Shown here: positions 23,730 to 30,925 of the stretch, piece after piece
Layout: the number at the start of each line of letters is the position of its first letter
Position numbering within the stretch: position 1 is the first letter of the stretch
Assembly (NCBI GenBank): GCA_035764505.1
Contig: DASTZC010000187.1
Coordinates: forward strand, 1 to 33,709
DNA: 33,709 nucleotides
Source of the DNA: Candidatus Polarisedimenticolia bacterium
GTDB lineage: Bacteria; Acidobacteriota; Polarisedimenticolia; Gp22-AA2; AA152
Reading direction: 5' to 3'
Made by a program: the position numbers and the translations under genes
Notes under the pieces: model-generated
What the model saw: only the letters and a program-made list of their open reading frames with translations
Databases searched by the model: none
Told to the model about the DNA's origin: nothing

Positions 23730-25069
23730 TGCATGATCCCAAGGATGAGGAGCGCCAGGAGAACGGCTCCCAGCACCGCGGCGAGGAAGCCCGCCTCCCG
23801 CCACTGGCGGCGGTCGCGGCGCACCGCCTCGGCGTAGGGGGTCCTCGAGAAAGTCACCAGAGTGTAGAGCGGAACGAACCAGGAGGGAAAGGCCCGATGC
23901 AGCGCCTTCTCCAGCCGCTTCTCGGCGAGGAACAGCCGGGAGGCGGTCTTGTCGCGCATCTCCACGAAGTTCTCCAGCGAGAGATCGGCCAGCGCGTCGG
24001 TATTCACCTTGCGCCGAGCCTGGTATTCGGCGAAGGCACGCCCCCGGTCCCCGGCGCATTCTCTCAGGCACTCCTCGAGGACCACGCAGTCCTCGAACGC
24101 CGCATTCGCCCCCTGGCCGAAGAAGGGGACCACGGCATGGCAGGCGTCCCCAAGCAGCACCACCTTGTCGCGATGGTGCCAGGGCTCGCAACGGATGGTC
24201 ACCAGGGAGCCGGTCGGGTTCTCGGCGTAATCCTCCCGTAAGGTCGGCATGAGCGGCACGGCATCGGGGAACTGCCGCCGGAAATGGGCCTCGAGCTGCT
24301 CCGGGGTGCGAATCGTGGCGAAGCTCTCTGGCCCCTGCATCGGCCAGAAGCAGGTGCAGGTGAACGAGCCGTCGAGATTCGGCAGGGCGATCAGCATCGA
24401 ACCGCCGCGCGGCCAGATGTGCAGCGCATTCTTCTCCATGAGAAACCCCCCTCCGGCGGCGGGTGGAATGACCAGCTCCTTGTAGCCGTGATCCAGGAAC
24501 GCCTGCTGGTAGTCGAATCCCTCGGTCTTCTGCATCTGCAGGCGCACCGTCGAAAAAGCGCCGTCGGTGCCGAGCAGAGCGTCGCCTTCCGCCGTATGAG
24601 ATTCCGATCCGTCGGAGAGGAGGAAGGTGGCGCGGGCGGCATCCAGGTCCACGGCGGTGCAGCGCGCCGAGAAGCGCAGCTTCACGGTCGGAAGCGCCTC
24701 GGCGGCGTCGAGCAGGAGGGCATTGAGGCCGGCGCGCGACACCGAGTTGATGGTGTGCTCCGGCCGCGTGCCGTACGGCTGGAAGCGCAGCGTCCCGTCG
24801 GCCCCGTGGAGCATCCGGCCGCGCATCGGGATTGCCTGGGAGAGGATCTTCTCCTTCAGCCCCGCCTTTTCGAGCGCGTGCAGGCCGCGCGTGGAGATCG
24901 CCAGGTTGATGGAGCGCCCCTCGGCGGCACGGGCGCGGCGCGGGTCGGCGCGACGCTCGTAGACTTCCACCTCGTGACCGGCCTGACCGAGGTAGACCGC
25001 CATCAGCGCGCCGCCCAGGCCCCCGCCGACGACGATGAAACGCTGCGCCGAGGCCCCCGCGGCGACCAT
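23720..25069 (-). CDS. kmo: Kynurenine 3-monooxygenase
   Basis: This FAD-dependent hydroxylase converts kynurenine to 3-hydroxykynurenine with NADPH and O2. The FAD-binding motif GGGLGG is at residues 15-20. SINLAISTRG (53-62), YGTRPEH and the second FAD motif LLGDACHAVVPFFGQG are also present. A hydrophobic C-terminal helix (about 428-446) suggests membrane attachment, as seen in eukaryotic KMO. Length is 449 aa. The ATG at 25069 directly abuts the kynureninase stop (TGAATG), which supports coupled translation. Gene order in the arm places it between kynureninase and tryptophan dioxygenase. The C-terminal helix is a feature worth noting because some bacterial KMOs are soluble. Confidence 0.95.
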   Translation of the reverse strand: MVAAGASAQRFIVVGGGLGGALMAVYLGQAGHEVEVYERRADPRRARAAEGRSINLAISTRGLHALEKAGLKEKILSQAIPMRGRMLHGADGTLRFQPYGTRPEHTINSVSRAGLNALLLDAAEALPTVKLRFSARCTAVDLDAARATFLLSDGSESHTAEGDALLGTDGAFSTVRLQMQKTEGFDYQQAFLDHGYKELVIPPAAGGGFLMEKNALHIWPRGGSMLIALPNLDGSFTCTCFWPMQGPESFATIRTPEQLEAHFRRQFPDAVPLMPTLREDYAENPTGSLVTIRCEPWHHRDKVVLLGDACHAVVPFFGQGANAAFEDCVVLEECLRECAGDRGRAFAEYQARRKVNTDALADLSLENFVEMRDKTASRLFLAEKRLEKALHRAFPSWFVPLYTLVTFSRTPYAEAVRRDRRQWREAGFLAAVLGAVLLALLILGIMQWS

Positions 25070-26362
25070 TCAGTCGGAGGCGGCGGCGTCCAGCGCCTGC
25101 GCCAGGCGCCAGACTTCGGTGAAGGTGTTGTAGAGAGGGACCGGCGCGAAGCGCAGGACGCCCGGCTCGCGCAGATCGGCGACGATACCCGCCCCCTCCA
25201 GGCGGCGCTGCAGTGCGGCGGCGTCCCGCTTGACGCGCAGCGACAGCTGGCAGCCGCGTGCCGCCGGATCGCGCGGCGTGAGAATCTCGTAAGCCACGCC
25301 GGGAATGCGATCGATGAGGAACTCGAGATAGCCGGTGAGCGCTACCGATTTGGCGCGCAGCGCCTCGAGGCCCGCTTCCTCGAAGATGGCCAGCGAGGCG
25401 AGCAGGGGTGCCGCCGCGAGGATGGAGGGATTGCTCAGCTGCCACCCGTCGGCGCCGAGCACCGGGACGAAGCTCCGGATCAGGTGCATGCTGAAGCGCG
25501 TCCGGGGATCGTTGCCCCACCAACCGGCGAAGCGCGGCAGGCTCCCATCGCCGGCGTGGCGCTCGTGGACGAAGCAGCCGCCGATGGCCCCGGGCCCGGC
25601 GTTGAGGTACTTGTAGGAGCACCAGACGGCGAAGTCGGCCTCGCAATCGTGCATCCGCAGGGGAAGGTTGCCGACGGCGTGCGCCAGGTCCCATCCCACC
25701 GCGCAGCCGCGCCGTCTCGCGGCCGCGCCGATCGATTCGAGGTCGAAGAACTGTCCCGTGAAGTAGTTCACGCCTCCCAGCAGGACCAGAGCGATCGTGT
25801 CGCCTTCCCGCTCGAGCAGCTCGATCAGGTCTTCCGTCCGCAGGACCGACTCGCCGGGGCGGGGCCGGGCGACGCGCAGCGCTTCGGCCGGATCGAAGCC
25901 ATGGAAGCGGATCTGCGACTGCACCGCGTAGGTGTCGGAGGGAAAGGCGCAATCCTCCATCAGCACCCGGTGTCGCTCCGGCGTGGGGCGGTAGAAGCTG
26001 ACCATCATCAGATGTAAATTCACGGTGCACGAGTTCATCGCCACCACCTCCGAGGGCAGCGCGCCGACGAGGCGCGCCAGCGGGGCGGTCAGGTTGCGGT
26101 GGTAATCGACCCAGGGAAGCTTCCCTTCGAAATGGCCGGCCACCGCCTTCCGCCCCCACGCGTCCATCTCCTTCTCGACGTGCTCGCGCGCCGCCGCCGG
26201 CAGCAGCCACAGCGAGTTCCCCAGGAAATAGAGCTGCTCCCCGCCCTCGCCGCGGCGGGGGACGAGGAAGCGCGAGCGGAAGCGCGCCAGCGGGTCGTTC
26301 GCGTCGAGGCGTCGGGCGAATTCCTCATCCGGAGCGTAATCGGTCGGGCGCGGGGAAGTCAT
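25070..26362 (-). CDS. kynU: Kynureninase
   Basis: This PLP enzyme cleaves 3-hydroxykynurenine (or kynurenine) to 3-hydroxyanthranilate (or anthranilate) and alanine. At 430 aa it has normal length. The PLP lysine is Lys251 in CSYKYLNAGPG, and GWDLAHAVGN (about 221-230) holds the PLP-ring Asp. NSCTVNLHLM and the FAGWWGNDPRTRF segment are family hallmarks. It is followed without a gap by the monooxygenase gene. ACMS decarboxylase lies 13 bases upstream. The ATG at 26362 is well supported. With HAAO and ACMS decarboxylase in the same operon, its physiological substrate is most likely 3-hydroxykynurenine. Confidence 0.95.
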   Translation of the reverse strand: MTSPRPTDYAPDEEFARRLDANDPLARFRSRFLVPRRGEGGEQLYFLGNSLWLLPAAAREHVEKEMDAWGRKAVAGHFEGKLPWVDYHRNLTAPLARLVGALPSEVVAMNSCTVNLHLMMVSFYRPTPERHRVLMEDCAFPSDTYAVQSQIRFHGFDPAEALRVARPRPGESVLRTEDLIELLEREGDTIALVLLGGVNYFTGQFFDLESIGAAARRRGCAVGWDLAHAVGNLPLRMHDCEADFAVWCSYKYLNAGPGAIGGCFVHERHAGDGSLPRFAGWWGNDPRTRFSMHLIRSFVPVLGADGWQLSNPSILAAAPLLASLAIFEEAGLEALRAKSVALTGYLEFLIDRIPGVAYEILTPRDPAARGCQLSLRVKRDAAALQRRLEGAGIVADLREPGVLRFAPVPLYNTFTEVWRLAQALDAAASD

Positions 26363-26375
26363 CGAGGCGGGTGGC

Positions 26376-27389
26376 TCATGCGATGAAGCTTTCCGGCGGC
26401 AGACCGAGGAACTCCAGCGCGGTGCCGGAAAGGAGCCGGTCCTTCGTCTCCGGCGGCAGGTCGGCCATCGATTCGATCATCCCGCCGGGACGCGGCTCGC
26501 CGAGAGGAAATGGATAATCGCTCCCCAGGGCGATGCGCCGGGCTCCGGCGAGCTTCAGGAGGAGGCGGAGCTGATCGGGATCGTGGGTCAAGGAGTCAAG
26601 ATAGAAGCGGCCCAGATAAGCGCGCGGATTGACCGGGTTGTCCACCGCCACCAGGTCGGGACGTCCCAGGAAGCCCCGCTCGATCCGCCCGAGGGTCCCC
26701 GGGAAGGCGCCGCCGCCGTGGGCGAAGGCGATGCGCAGACGCGGCAGCCTCTCCAGGACGCCTCCGAAGATGAGCGAGCAGATTGCCAGCGACACCTCGG
26801 CGGGCATTCCCACCAGCCACGCCAGCCAGTACTTTCCCATTCTTTCCCTGCCGAGCATGTCCCAGGGATGGACGAAGATCGCGGCCCCCAGCTCCTGCGC
26901 ATGCTGGAAAAAGGGGAAGAGCGCCGGGTGATCCAGGTTCCAGTCGTTCACATGAGTGCCGATCTGGGCCCCGCGCAGCCCCAGCTCGCGCACGCAGCGC
27001 TCCAGCTCGGCGGCGGCGAGGTCGGGATCCTGCAGCGGCACCGTACCGAGTCCCGCGAAGCGGTCAGGGTGCTGGCGCACGATGCTGGCGAGATGATCGT
27101 TCAGCAGGCGAGAGAGATCCAATCCGTCTTGCGGCTTGGCCCAGTAGCTGAACATCACTGGGACGGTGGAGAGCACCTGCGCCCGGACGCCGGACTGCTC
27201 GCACTCCTCCAGACGCACGGCGGGATCCCAGCAGTTGGCCTCGATCTCCCGGAAGCAGCGCTCGCCCATCATCATCCGCGCCCTTCCCGGTGCCGCGTGA
27301 TCCAGGCGGATGAAATCGCCGTAGCCGTAGCGCTGCCGGAGATCGGGCCAGCGCTCGGGCAGGATGTGGGTGTGCAGATCGATTTTCAT
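26376..27389 (-). CDS. acmsd: 2-amino-3-carboxymuconate-6-semialdehyde decarboxylase
   Basis: This zinc amidohydrolase-superfamily decarboxylase turns ACMS into 2-aminomuconate 6-semialdehyde, diverting the flux away from quinolinate and NAD synthesis. At 337 aa it matches the known Pseudomonas and human enzymes. Zinc ligands are His6 and His8 (LHTHILP), His174 (FVHPWDMLG) and Asp291 (SDYPFPLGE), with His224 (FAHGGG) as likely base. I start at ATG 27389, since the upstream frame to 27770 crosses the DUF3761-like gene. A GAGG lies about 4-8 bases upstream of the ATG. Its product is the substrate of the plus-arm aldehyde dehydrogenase, which proves that the two arms form one pathway in function if not in transcription. 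Confidence 0.95.
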   Translation of the reverse strand: MKIDLHTHILPERWPDLRQRYGYGDFIRLDHAAPGRARMMMGERCFREIEANCWDPAVRLEECEQSGVRAQVLSTVPVMFSYWAKPQDGLDLSRLLNDHLASIVRQHPDRFAGLGTVPLQDPDLAAAELERCVRELGLRGAQIGTHVNDWNLDHPALFPFFQHAQELGAAIFVHPWDMLGRERMGKYWLAWLVGMPAEVSLAICSLIFGGVLERLPRLRIAFAHGGGAFPGTLGRIERGFLGRPDLVAVDNPVNPRAYLGRFYLDSLTHDPDQLRLLLKLAGARRIALGSDYPFPLGEPRPGGMIESMADLPPETKDRLLSGTALEFLGLPPESFIA

Positions 27390-27444
27390 GTTGCCTCGGA
27401 GCGGGTGCCGCGGAAGAAGCCGGCCCGGGCGGACTGCCGGCCGG

Positions 27445-27464
27445 CCGGAGCAATCCGCCTCCGG
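27445..27464 (-). other. GC-rich hairpin downstream of the DUF3761-like gene
   Basis: CCGGAG (27445-27450) and CTCCGG (27459-27464) form a perfect 6-bp stem with an 8-base loop just after the DUF3761-like stop codon. No U tract follows, so it is not a standard terminator. It may stabilise an mRNA end or attenuate expression of ACMS decarboxylase and the genes after it. Confidence 0.3.
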
Positions 27465-27471
27465 GGGCGGC

Positions 27472-27822
27472 TCATTTCGCCGGATGGGCCTTCTCGATCT
27501 CGAAGGCCACGCCGCCGTGCTGCGAGCAGGCGCCTTGAGAATCCTTCGCCTTCGAGTAGGTCCCGTCCTTGCAGCGGAAGGTCGCCTTCTTCGGAGGCTT
27601 GCCGAACCACTTCGCCACGCCGCCATGCCCCGAGCAGGTGCCGCTGCGCTCCTGCGAGGACGACCAGGAGCCGTCGGCGCAAAGGGCGGTCGCGTCGCGC
27701 GGCATTCCCGAGGTGGCGTCGAAGCGTACCTCGGAGCCCGGCGGGTCGGGCGCCGCGGGCGCCGGGGCAATCGCCGCGGCGAAAAGGCCTGCCGCGATCA
27801 GGAGGAGAGCGGCTTTCTTCAT
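27472..27822 (-). CDS. Small exported protein with duplicated DUF3761-like motif
   Basis: This is a 116-aa protein with a signal peptide (MKKAALLLIAAGLFAAAIAPAPA) and two copies of a Cys-rich motif of about 29 residues. Each reads CxDGxxS...GxCSxHGGV, at about 47-75 and 82-110. This resembles DUF3761, a small secreted family of unknown function. Each unit carries two Cys, suitable for two disulfides in total. It lies inside the kynurenine operon between HAAO and ACMS decarboxylase, yet with longer gaps (79 and 82 bases) than its neighbours. The ATG at 27822 follows a ribosome site buried in a strong hairpin. It is not an expected pathway enzyme, so it may be a later insertion. Confidence 0.8.
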   Translation of the reverse strand: MKKAALLLIAAGLFAAAIAPAPAAPDPPGSEVRFDATSGMPRDATALCADGSWSSSQERSGTCSGHGGVAKWFGKPPKKATFRCKDGTYSKAKDSQGACSQHGGVAFEIEKAHPAK

Positions 27823-27851
27823 GAAGGAACCTCCGCCGGCGAGGCTCCTTC
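27823..27851 (-). promoter_or_regulatory. Hairpin that would sequester the ribosome site of the DUF3761-like gene
   Basis: In the minus-strand RNA the arm GAAGGAGCCUC (27851-27841) pairs with GAGGUUCCUUC (27833-27823). All 11 pairs form, one as G-U, around a 7-base loop. The right arm contains the GGAGG that lies 7 bases before AUG 27822. The G-U pair would be an A-C mismatch in the opposite strand, so the stem is best in the sense RNA. This predicts low translation unless the stem is opened by a ribosome from HAAO or by another factor. Confidence 0.5.
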
Positions 27852-27901
27852 CGGGCACACTCGCCGAAGTCGTGATGAGGATCGAGCGCAGCAGGACGAT
27901 T

Positions 27902-28423
27902 TCAGCGCACGGGCGGCGGAGGCTGCATCACCGTGCCGCACTTCTTGCAGGTGCGCAGCTTCTCGTCGGCGTAGAAGCTCTCGATGATCGGCTTGAGCTG
28001 CGTCCCCAGGTCGACGAGCTGGAAGCTCGAATCGTAGAGGACCTCCCAGCAGTTCTCGCAGTACCAGCGCAGCGAGTCCTTCTCGCCGTCGTCGCGATGG
28101 CGCTCGACGACCATGCCGACCGTGTCGGCGCCGCGCTGCGGAGAGTGGGGAACCCACGGCGGGAGAAGAAAGATGTCCCCCTGGCGAATGGTGATGTCGC
28201 GCGGCTTGCCGTCCTCGATCACTTTGAGGACCATGTCTCCCTCGATCTGGTAGAAGAACTCCTCTCCGGGATCGACGTGGTAGTCCTTGCGGCGGTTCGG
28301 ACCGCCCACGATCATCACCATGATCTCGGAATCCTTCCAGACCATCTTGTTTCCGACCGGGGGCTTCAGGAGGTGGCGGTTCTCGTCGATCCAGGCTTTG
28401 AGGTTGTAAGTGGAGAGAGGCAT
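27902..28423 (-). CDS. nbaC: 3-hydroxyanthranilate 3,4-dioxygenase
   Basis: This non-haem iron(II) enzyme opens 3-hydroxyanthranilate to ACMS. It is a cupin of 173 aa with iron ligands His49, Glu55 and His93 (DYHVDPGEEFF and WVPHSP). A C-terminal rubredoxin-like iron site follows, with Cys122, Cys125, Cys159 and Cys162 (CENC and CKKC), a trait of the bacterial form. An ACGGAGGU ribosome site lies 8 bases before ATG 28423. It is the second gene of the minus arm, 40 bases after the Rieske ferredoxin, and is followed by the DUF3761-like gene. Because ACMS decarboxylase is in the same operon and no quinolinate phosphoribosyltransferase is seen, its role here is catabolic rather than NAD synthesis. 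Confidence 0.96.
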   Translation of the reverse strand: MPLSTYNLKAWIDENRHLLKPPVGNKMVWKDSEIMVMIVGGPNRRKDYHVDPGEEFFYQIEGDMVLKVIEDGKPRDITIRQGDIFLLPPWVPHSPQRGADTVGMVVERHRDDGEKDSLRWYCENCWEVLYDSSFQLVDLGTQLKPIIESFYADEKLRTCKKCGTVMQPPPPVR

Positions 28424-28463
28424 TCTCTGGGACCTCCGTAGCAGCGGCCCGCGCGGCCGGGCA

Positions 28464-28769
28464 TCAGATCTGGACCAGGATGTCCTGTCCTTCCTGCTTC
28501 ACCGCGAAGCAGGGAGTCGAAAGATTTGGGTTGGTCAGGCACTTTCCCGAGCCGACCTCGAATTCGAACGCATGCCAGGGGCAGGTGAGGACGGAGCCGC
28601 TGAGGGACCCCTCGCCGAGGGGGCCGCCGCGATGGGGGCAGGCATTGCCGAGGGCGTGCACGCGACCCCCGATATTGAACAGCGCAATCGAAGCTCCGCC
28701 AATCTCCACGCACCGGGAGGATCCCTCGGGGAGATCCGAGATCGATGCGACTTTCACGAAATCAGCCAT
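28464..28769 (-). CDS. Rieske [2Fe-2S] ferredoxin
   Basis: This is a 101-aa soluble Rieske protein with CPHRGG and CPWHAFEF holding the two Cys and two His that bind the cluster. It resembles NirD-type and dioxygenase-system ferredoxins. It is the first gene of the minus-arm operon, with a GGAGGG ribosome site 5 bases before ATG 28769 and an extended -10 promoter upstream. None of the enzymes encoded downstream needs a Rieske partner: HAAO is an extradiol dioxygenase and KMO uses NADPH directly. Its target may lie elsewhere, or it may keep the HAAO or tryptophan dioxygenase iron reduced (inference). Confidence 0.9.
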   Translation of the reverse strand: MADFVKVASISDLPEGSSRCVEIGGASIALFNIGGRVHALGNACPHRGGPLGEGSLSGSVLTCPWHAFEFEVGSGKCLTNPNLSTPCFAVKQEGQDILVQI

Positions 28770-28790
28770 TCTGCCCTCCTTTTCTCCGGC

Positions 28791-28799
28791 AGTTTAGCA
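28791..28799 (-). promoter_or_regulatory. Extended -10 promoter of the kynurenine operon
   Basis: On the minus strand TGCTAAACT gives an extended -10 element (TGn plus TAAACT). No good -35 is found 17 bases upstream. The expected start near 28784 leaves a 15-base leader that carries the AAAGGAGGG ribosome site. A 10-bp palindrome, TCCGGCCGGA (28844-28853), lies farther upstream. Confidence 0.38.
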
Positions 28800-28887
28800 T
28801 TCCCGGCGGATCCACACACTCCTTCGGGCGCGGCTTCAGGGGGTCCGGCCGGAGGGGTCGGTCGACGACGCAACTCTCTGGCGAGTG

Positions 28888-30162
28888 TTACCGCGCCGGG
28901 GCGAGGAGGGGAGGCAGCGGTCCACAGCGTTTTTCCAGCTCGGCCCGGTAGCGCACGCTGAAGAGGCGCTGCATCCCCTGACGCATGGTGCGGACGATCT
29001 CGGGGACACCTTCCTGGAGCGGCTCGCCAAAGGCGACGCTGTGCAGCGGGTCGCCATTCCCGTTGCGCAGCGTCAGGCTGGAAAGGAGATTTTCCCGGGC
29101 CGCCTCCTGGGAAGCGACCATGTCGGCAGGCCGGGAGGGGGCCGCCAGGAACTCCTTCGACACGGCCGCCGCGAACAGGGAAGGGAGATCATCCACCGCC
29201 TTCGGTCCGGGCTTGCCGGCGGGCGGCGGCGGGGAGAGCGCATCCACCGACACCGAGCAGGCATAGCCGCGGGTGATCACCGTGATGAGGCCGTCCTCCG
29301 CGAAAGTGGCCGATAAGTCAGGTCCCTCGTAGACCAGCGAGCGCGCTTCGCCGACGGCGGCGCCTTCATCTGGAGCGGCCAGCTGTGCCCCCTCGGCGGC
29401 TCCCGTCACGGTCTCGTCGTCGGCCGCGGCATCCTTGCCTGCCCGCAGCGCGGAGCGCTGGGGTGACGCCTCGGCGGCGGCCGCCGATTGCTTGCTCAGC
29501 GGCGCCGTGGGCGCGGCTACCATGCCGGGCCGCGGAGCTGTCTTCGCCTTCGCGCCGGCGCCATCGGCGTAGTCGAGGGAATCGGCGATCTCGACCTTCT
29601 CATCGCGCGCCGGCTCATCTTGTCTCTTCATCCTCTCGTCGAGCTCCTGCCGGCGGGTCCCTTCCTTGTCGTAGGCGACGAACCCTCCGGCGGCACCGGC
29701 ATCGGGAGGAGCGGACGGCTGCAGGTCGGCCTTCTTGTTCTCCTCGGTACCGACGGGGGCCGCCTCGGGGGGCGGGCTCGAAGTGGAGACATCCAGATCG
29801 GCGGCACTCCTTTGGGGAAGCTCATGGCGCCATCCCAGATAGGCCACCGTCACCAGGATCAACGCGGCCGCGGTGGCCAGTGGGAAAGGTGATTTCCAGA
29901 AGGAGACCCTCGGGCGAATGGCTCGCGCTTCCGATCCGCTTTCGATGCGCCGGCGGATTGAAGCCGCGAGCCCGGCGGGAGCCGCCGCGACCGCCTCCTC
30001 GCCCACGGCCGCGCTCATCCGGCGGATGTCGTGCAGGACCTGGCGGCAGTCGGGGCAGGAGCGCAGGTGCTCCTGTACCTGTACCGACTCCTCGGAAGAG
30101 AGCTCGCCGTCGGAAAAAGCCGAGATCTGCTCGAGCGGATGGGCGCCTGGCTCGGATTTCAT
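28888..30162 (-). CDS. Anti-sigma factor with zinc-finger domain
   Basis: This is a 424-aa single-pass membrane protein. The cytoplasmic N-terminus has the zinc anti-sigma motif His32-x3-Cys36-x2-Cys39 (HLRSCPDC). A membrane helix follows at about 93-111, then a long Ala/Pro/Glu-rich linker and a periplasmic domain (about 300-424) that I do not recognise. Anti-sigma factors of this type hold an ECF sigma factor inactive until a periplasmic signal causes release. The ATG at 30162 overlaps the stop of the sigma gene (ATGA), a common arrangement. The frame continues upstream to 30534, but that part overlaps the sigma gene and is excluded. The large C-terminal domain is a likely sensor and is much bigger than in minimal family members. 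Confidence 0.88.
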   Translation of the reverse strand: MKSEPGAHPLEQISAFSDGELSSEESVQVQEHLRSCPDCRQVLHDIRRMSAAVGEEAVAAAPAGLAASIRRRIESGSEARAIRPRVSFWKSPFPLATAAALILVTVAYLGWRHELPQRSAADLDVSTSSPPPEAAPVGTEENKKADLQPSAPPDAGAAGGFVAYDKEGTRRQELDERMKRQDEPARDEKVEIADSLDYADGAGAKAKTAPRPGMVAAPTAPLSKQSAAAAEASPQRSALRAGKDAAADDETVTGAAEGAQLAAPDEGAAVGEARSLVYEGPDLSATFAEDGLITVITRGYACSVSVDALSPPPPAGKPGPKAVDDLPSLFAAAVSKEFLAAPSRPADMVASQEAARENLLSSLTLRNGNGDPLHSVAFGEPLQEGVPEIVRTMRQGMQRLFSVRYRAELEKRCGPLPPLLAPAR

Positions 30163-30764
30163 CGCTCCCCCCCGCCCAGGCAGTCCCTCAATGCGGATCG
30201 GGCGCGGGCCAGACGCGACCGGATCGTCCCGATCGGCACGCCCAGCGCGTCGGCCATCTCTTCGTAGGAGAGCTCTTCCCCGTCGCGCAGGGCCAGGGCG
30301 CTGCGCCATAGAGGAGGAAGCCGGTCGAGGCAGCGCGCCAGCCGCTCGCCGATCTCCTTCTGCTCCAAAGCGTGCAGCGGCGTCGTCGCGTCGGTTGCCT
30401 CCGGCGGAACGAACATCTGCTCGGTCGAGACTTCGAGGGGACGCGAGGCGCGGCGGATCCGCTCGCCGCGGGAGCGCAGGTGATTCAGGCAGCGGGTCAC
30501 GGTGATGCGATGCAGCCAGGTCGACAGCCGGCATTCGCCGCGATAGCCAGACAGCGCCTGATAAGCCGTCATGAAGACCTCCTGCGCCATGTCCTCGGCA
30601 TCCTCCTTCCGCCGCAGAATCCTCCAGGCGACCCGCCAGACGGTGGAGAGGTGTGCGCGGACGAGCAGATCGAAGGCGGCGGTATCCCCCTCCCGGGCCC
30701 GCGCAACCAGCTCCTCCTCGCTCTCCGGCCTTTCCACGGGTCGAAGTTCCATCGCCTCCAGCAT
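30159..30764 (-). CDS. ECF-family RNA polymerase sigma factor
   Basis: This is a 201-aa sigma-70 group 4 (RpoE-like) factor. Region 2 (about 20-85) holds the DAEDMAQEVFMTAY motif that binds core polymerase and the -10. Region 4 (about 135-192) contains the helix-turn-helix ELSYEEMADALGVPIGTIRSRL, which recognises the -35. It should direct a small regulon under control of the adjoining anti-sigma factor. The ATG at 30764 lacks a clear ribosome site. ATG 30752 (GGAGG 2 bases upstream) is a less likely alternative. An ECF-type promoter lies upstream on the same strand, which implies autoregulation. The gene diverges from the VIT/VWA gene. Confidence 0.93.
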   Translation of the reverse strand: MLEAMELRPVERPESEEELVARAREGDTAAFDLLVRAHLSTVWRVAWRILRRKEDAEDMAQEVFMTAYQALSGYRGECRLSTWLHRITVTRCLNHLRSRGERIRRASRPLEVSTEQMFVPPEATDATTPLHALEQKEIGERLARCLDRLPPLWRSALALRDGEELSYEEMADALGVPIGTIRSRLARARSALRDCLGGGER

Positions 30765-30813
30765 GACATGCCCGGATTCAAAAGTCTTTCAGGACCCTTG
30801 CCGCACCAGGTTG

Positions 30814-30838
30814 GACAGGAAAGGGGCGCCGGAGTTCC
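30814..30838 (-). promoter_or_regulatory. ECF-type promoter of the sigma/anti-sigma pair
   Basis: On the minus strand GGAACT (30838-30833), 16 bases and GTC (30816-30814) match the RpoE-type pattern. The last bases before GTC are CCT, as in the divergent promoter. The start is expected near 30807, about 43 bases before ATG 30764. Confidence 0.55.
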
Positions 30839-30858
30839 CGCGCGTCAAAAAATTGTTC

Positions 30859-30883
30859 GGAACTTTGGGCCGCGACGCCTGTC
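30859..30883 (+). promoter_or_regulatory. ECF-type promoter of the VIT/VWA gene
   Basis: GGAACT (30859-30864), 16 bases and GTC (30881-30883) form an ECF promoter with the same spacing and the same CCTGTC -10 as the divergent one. The start is expected near 30890. The AGGAGG ribosome site at 30915 and the GTG at 30926 follow. Confidence 0.55.
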
Positions 30884-30925
30884 GATCAAGGCGTGCAGCA
30901 ACGAACCCTGTCACAGGAGGCCCCC

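Noticed and set aside
24284-26017. 577-residue plus-strand frame opposite the monooxygenase and kynureninase
   Set aside because: Both minus-strand genes are strongly recognised, and this frame spans their junction without a domain.
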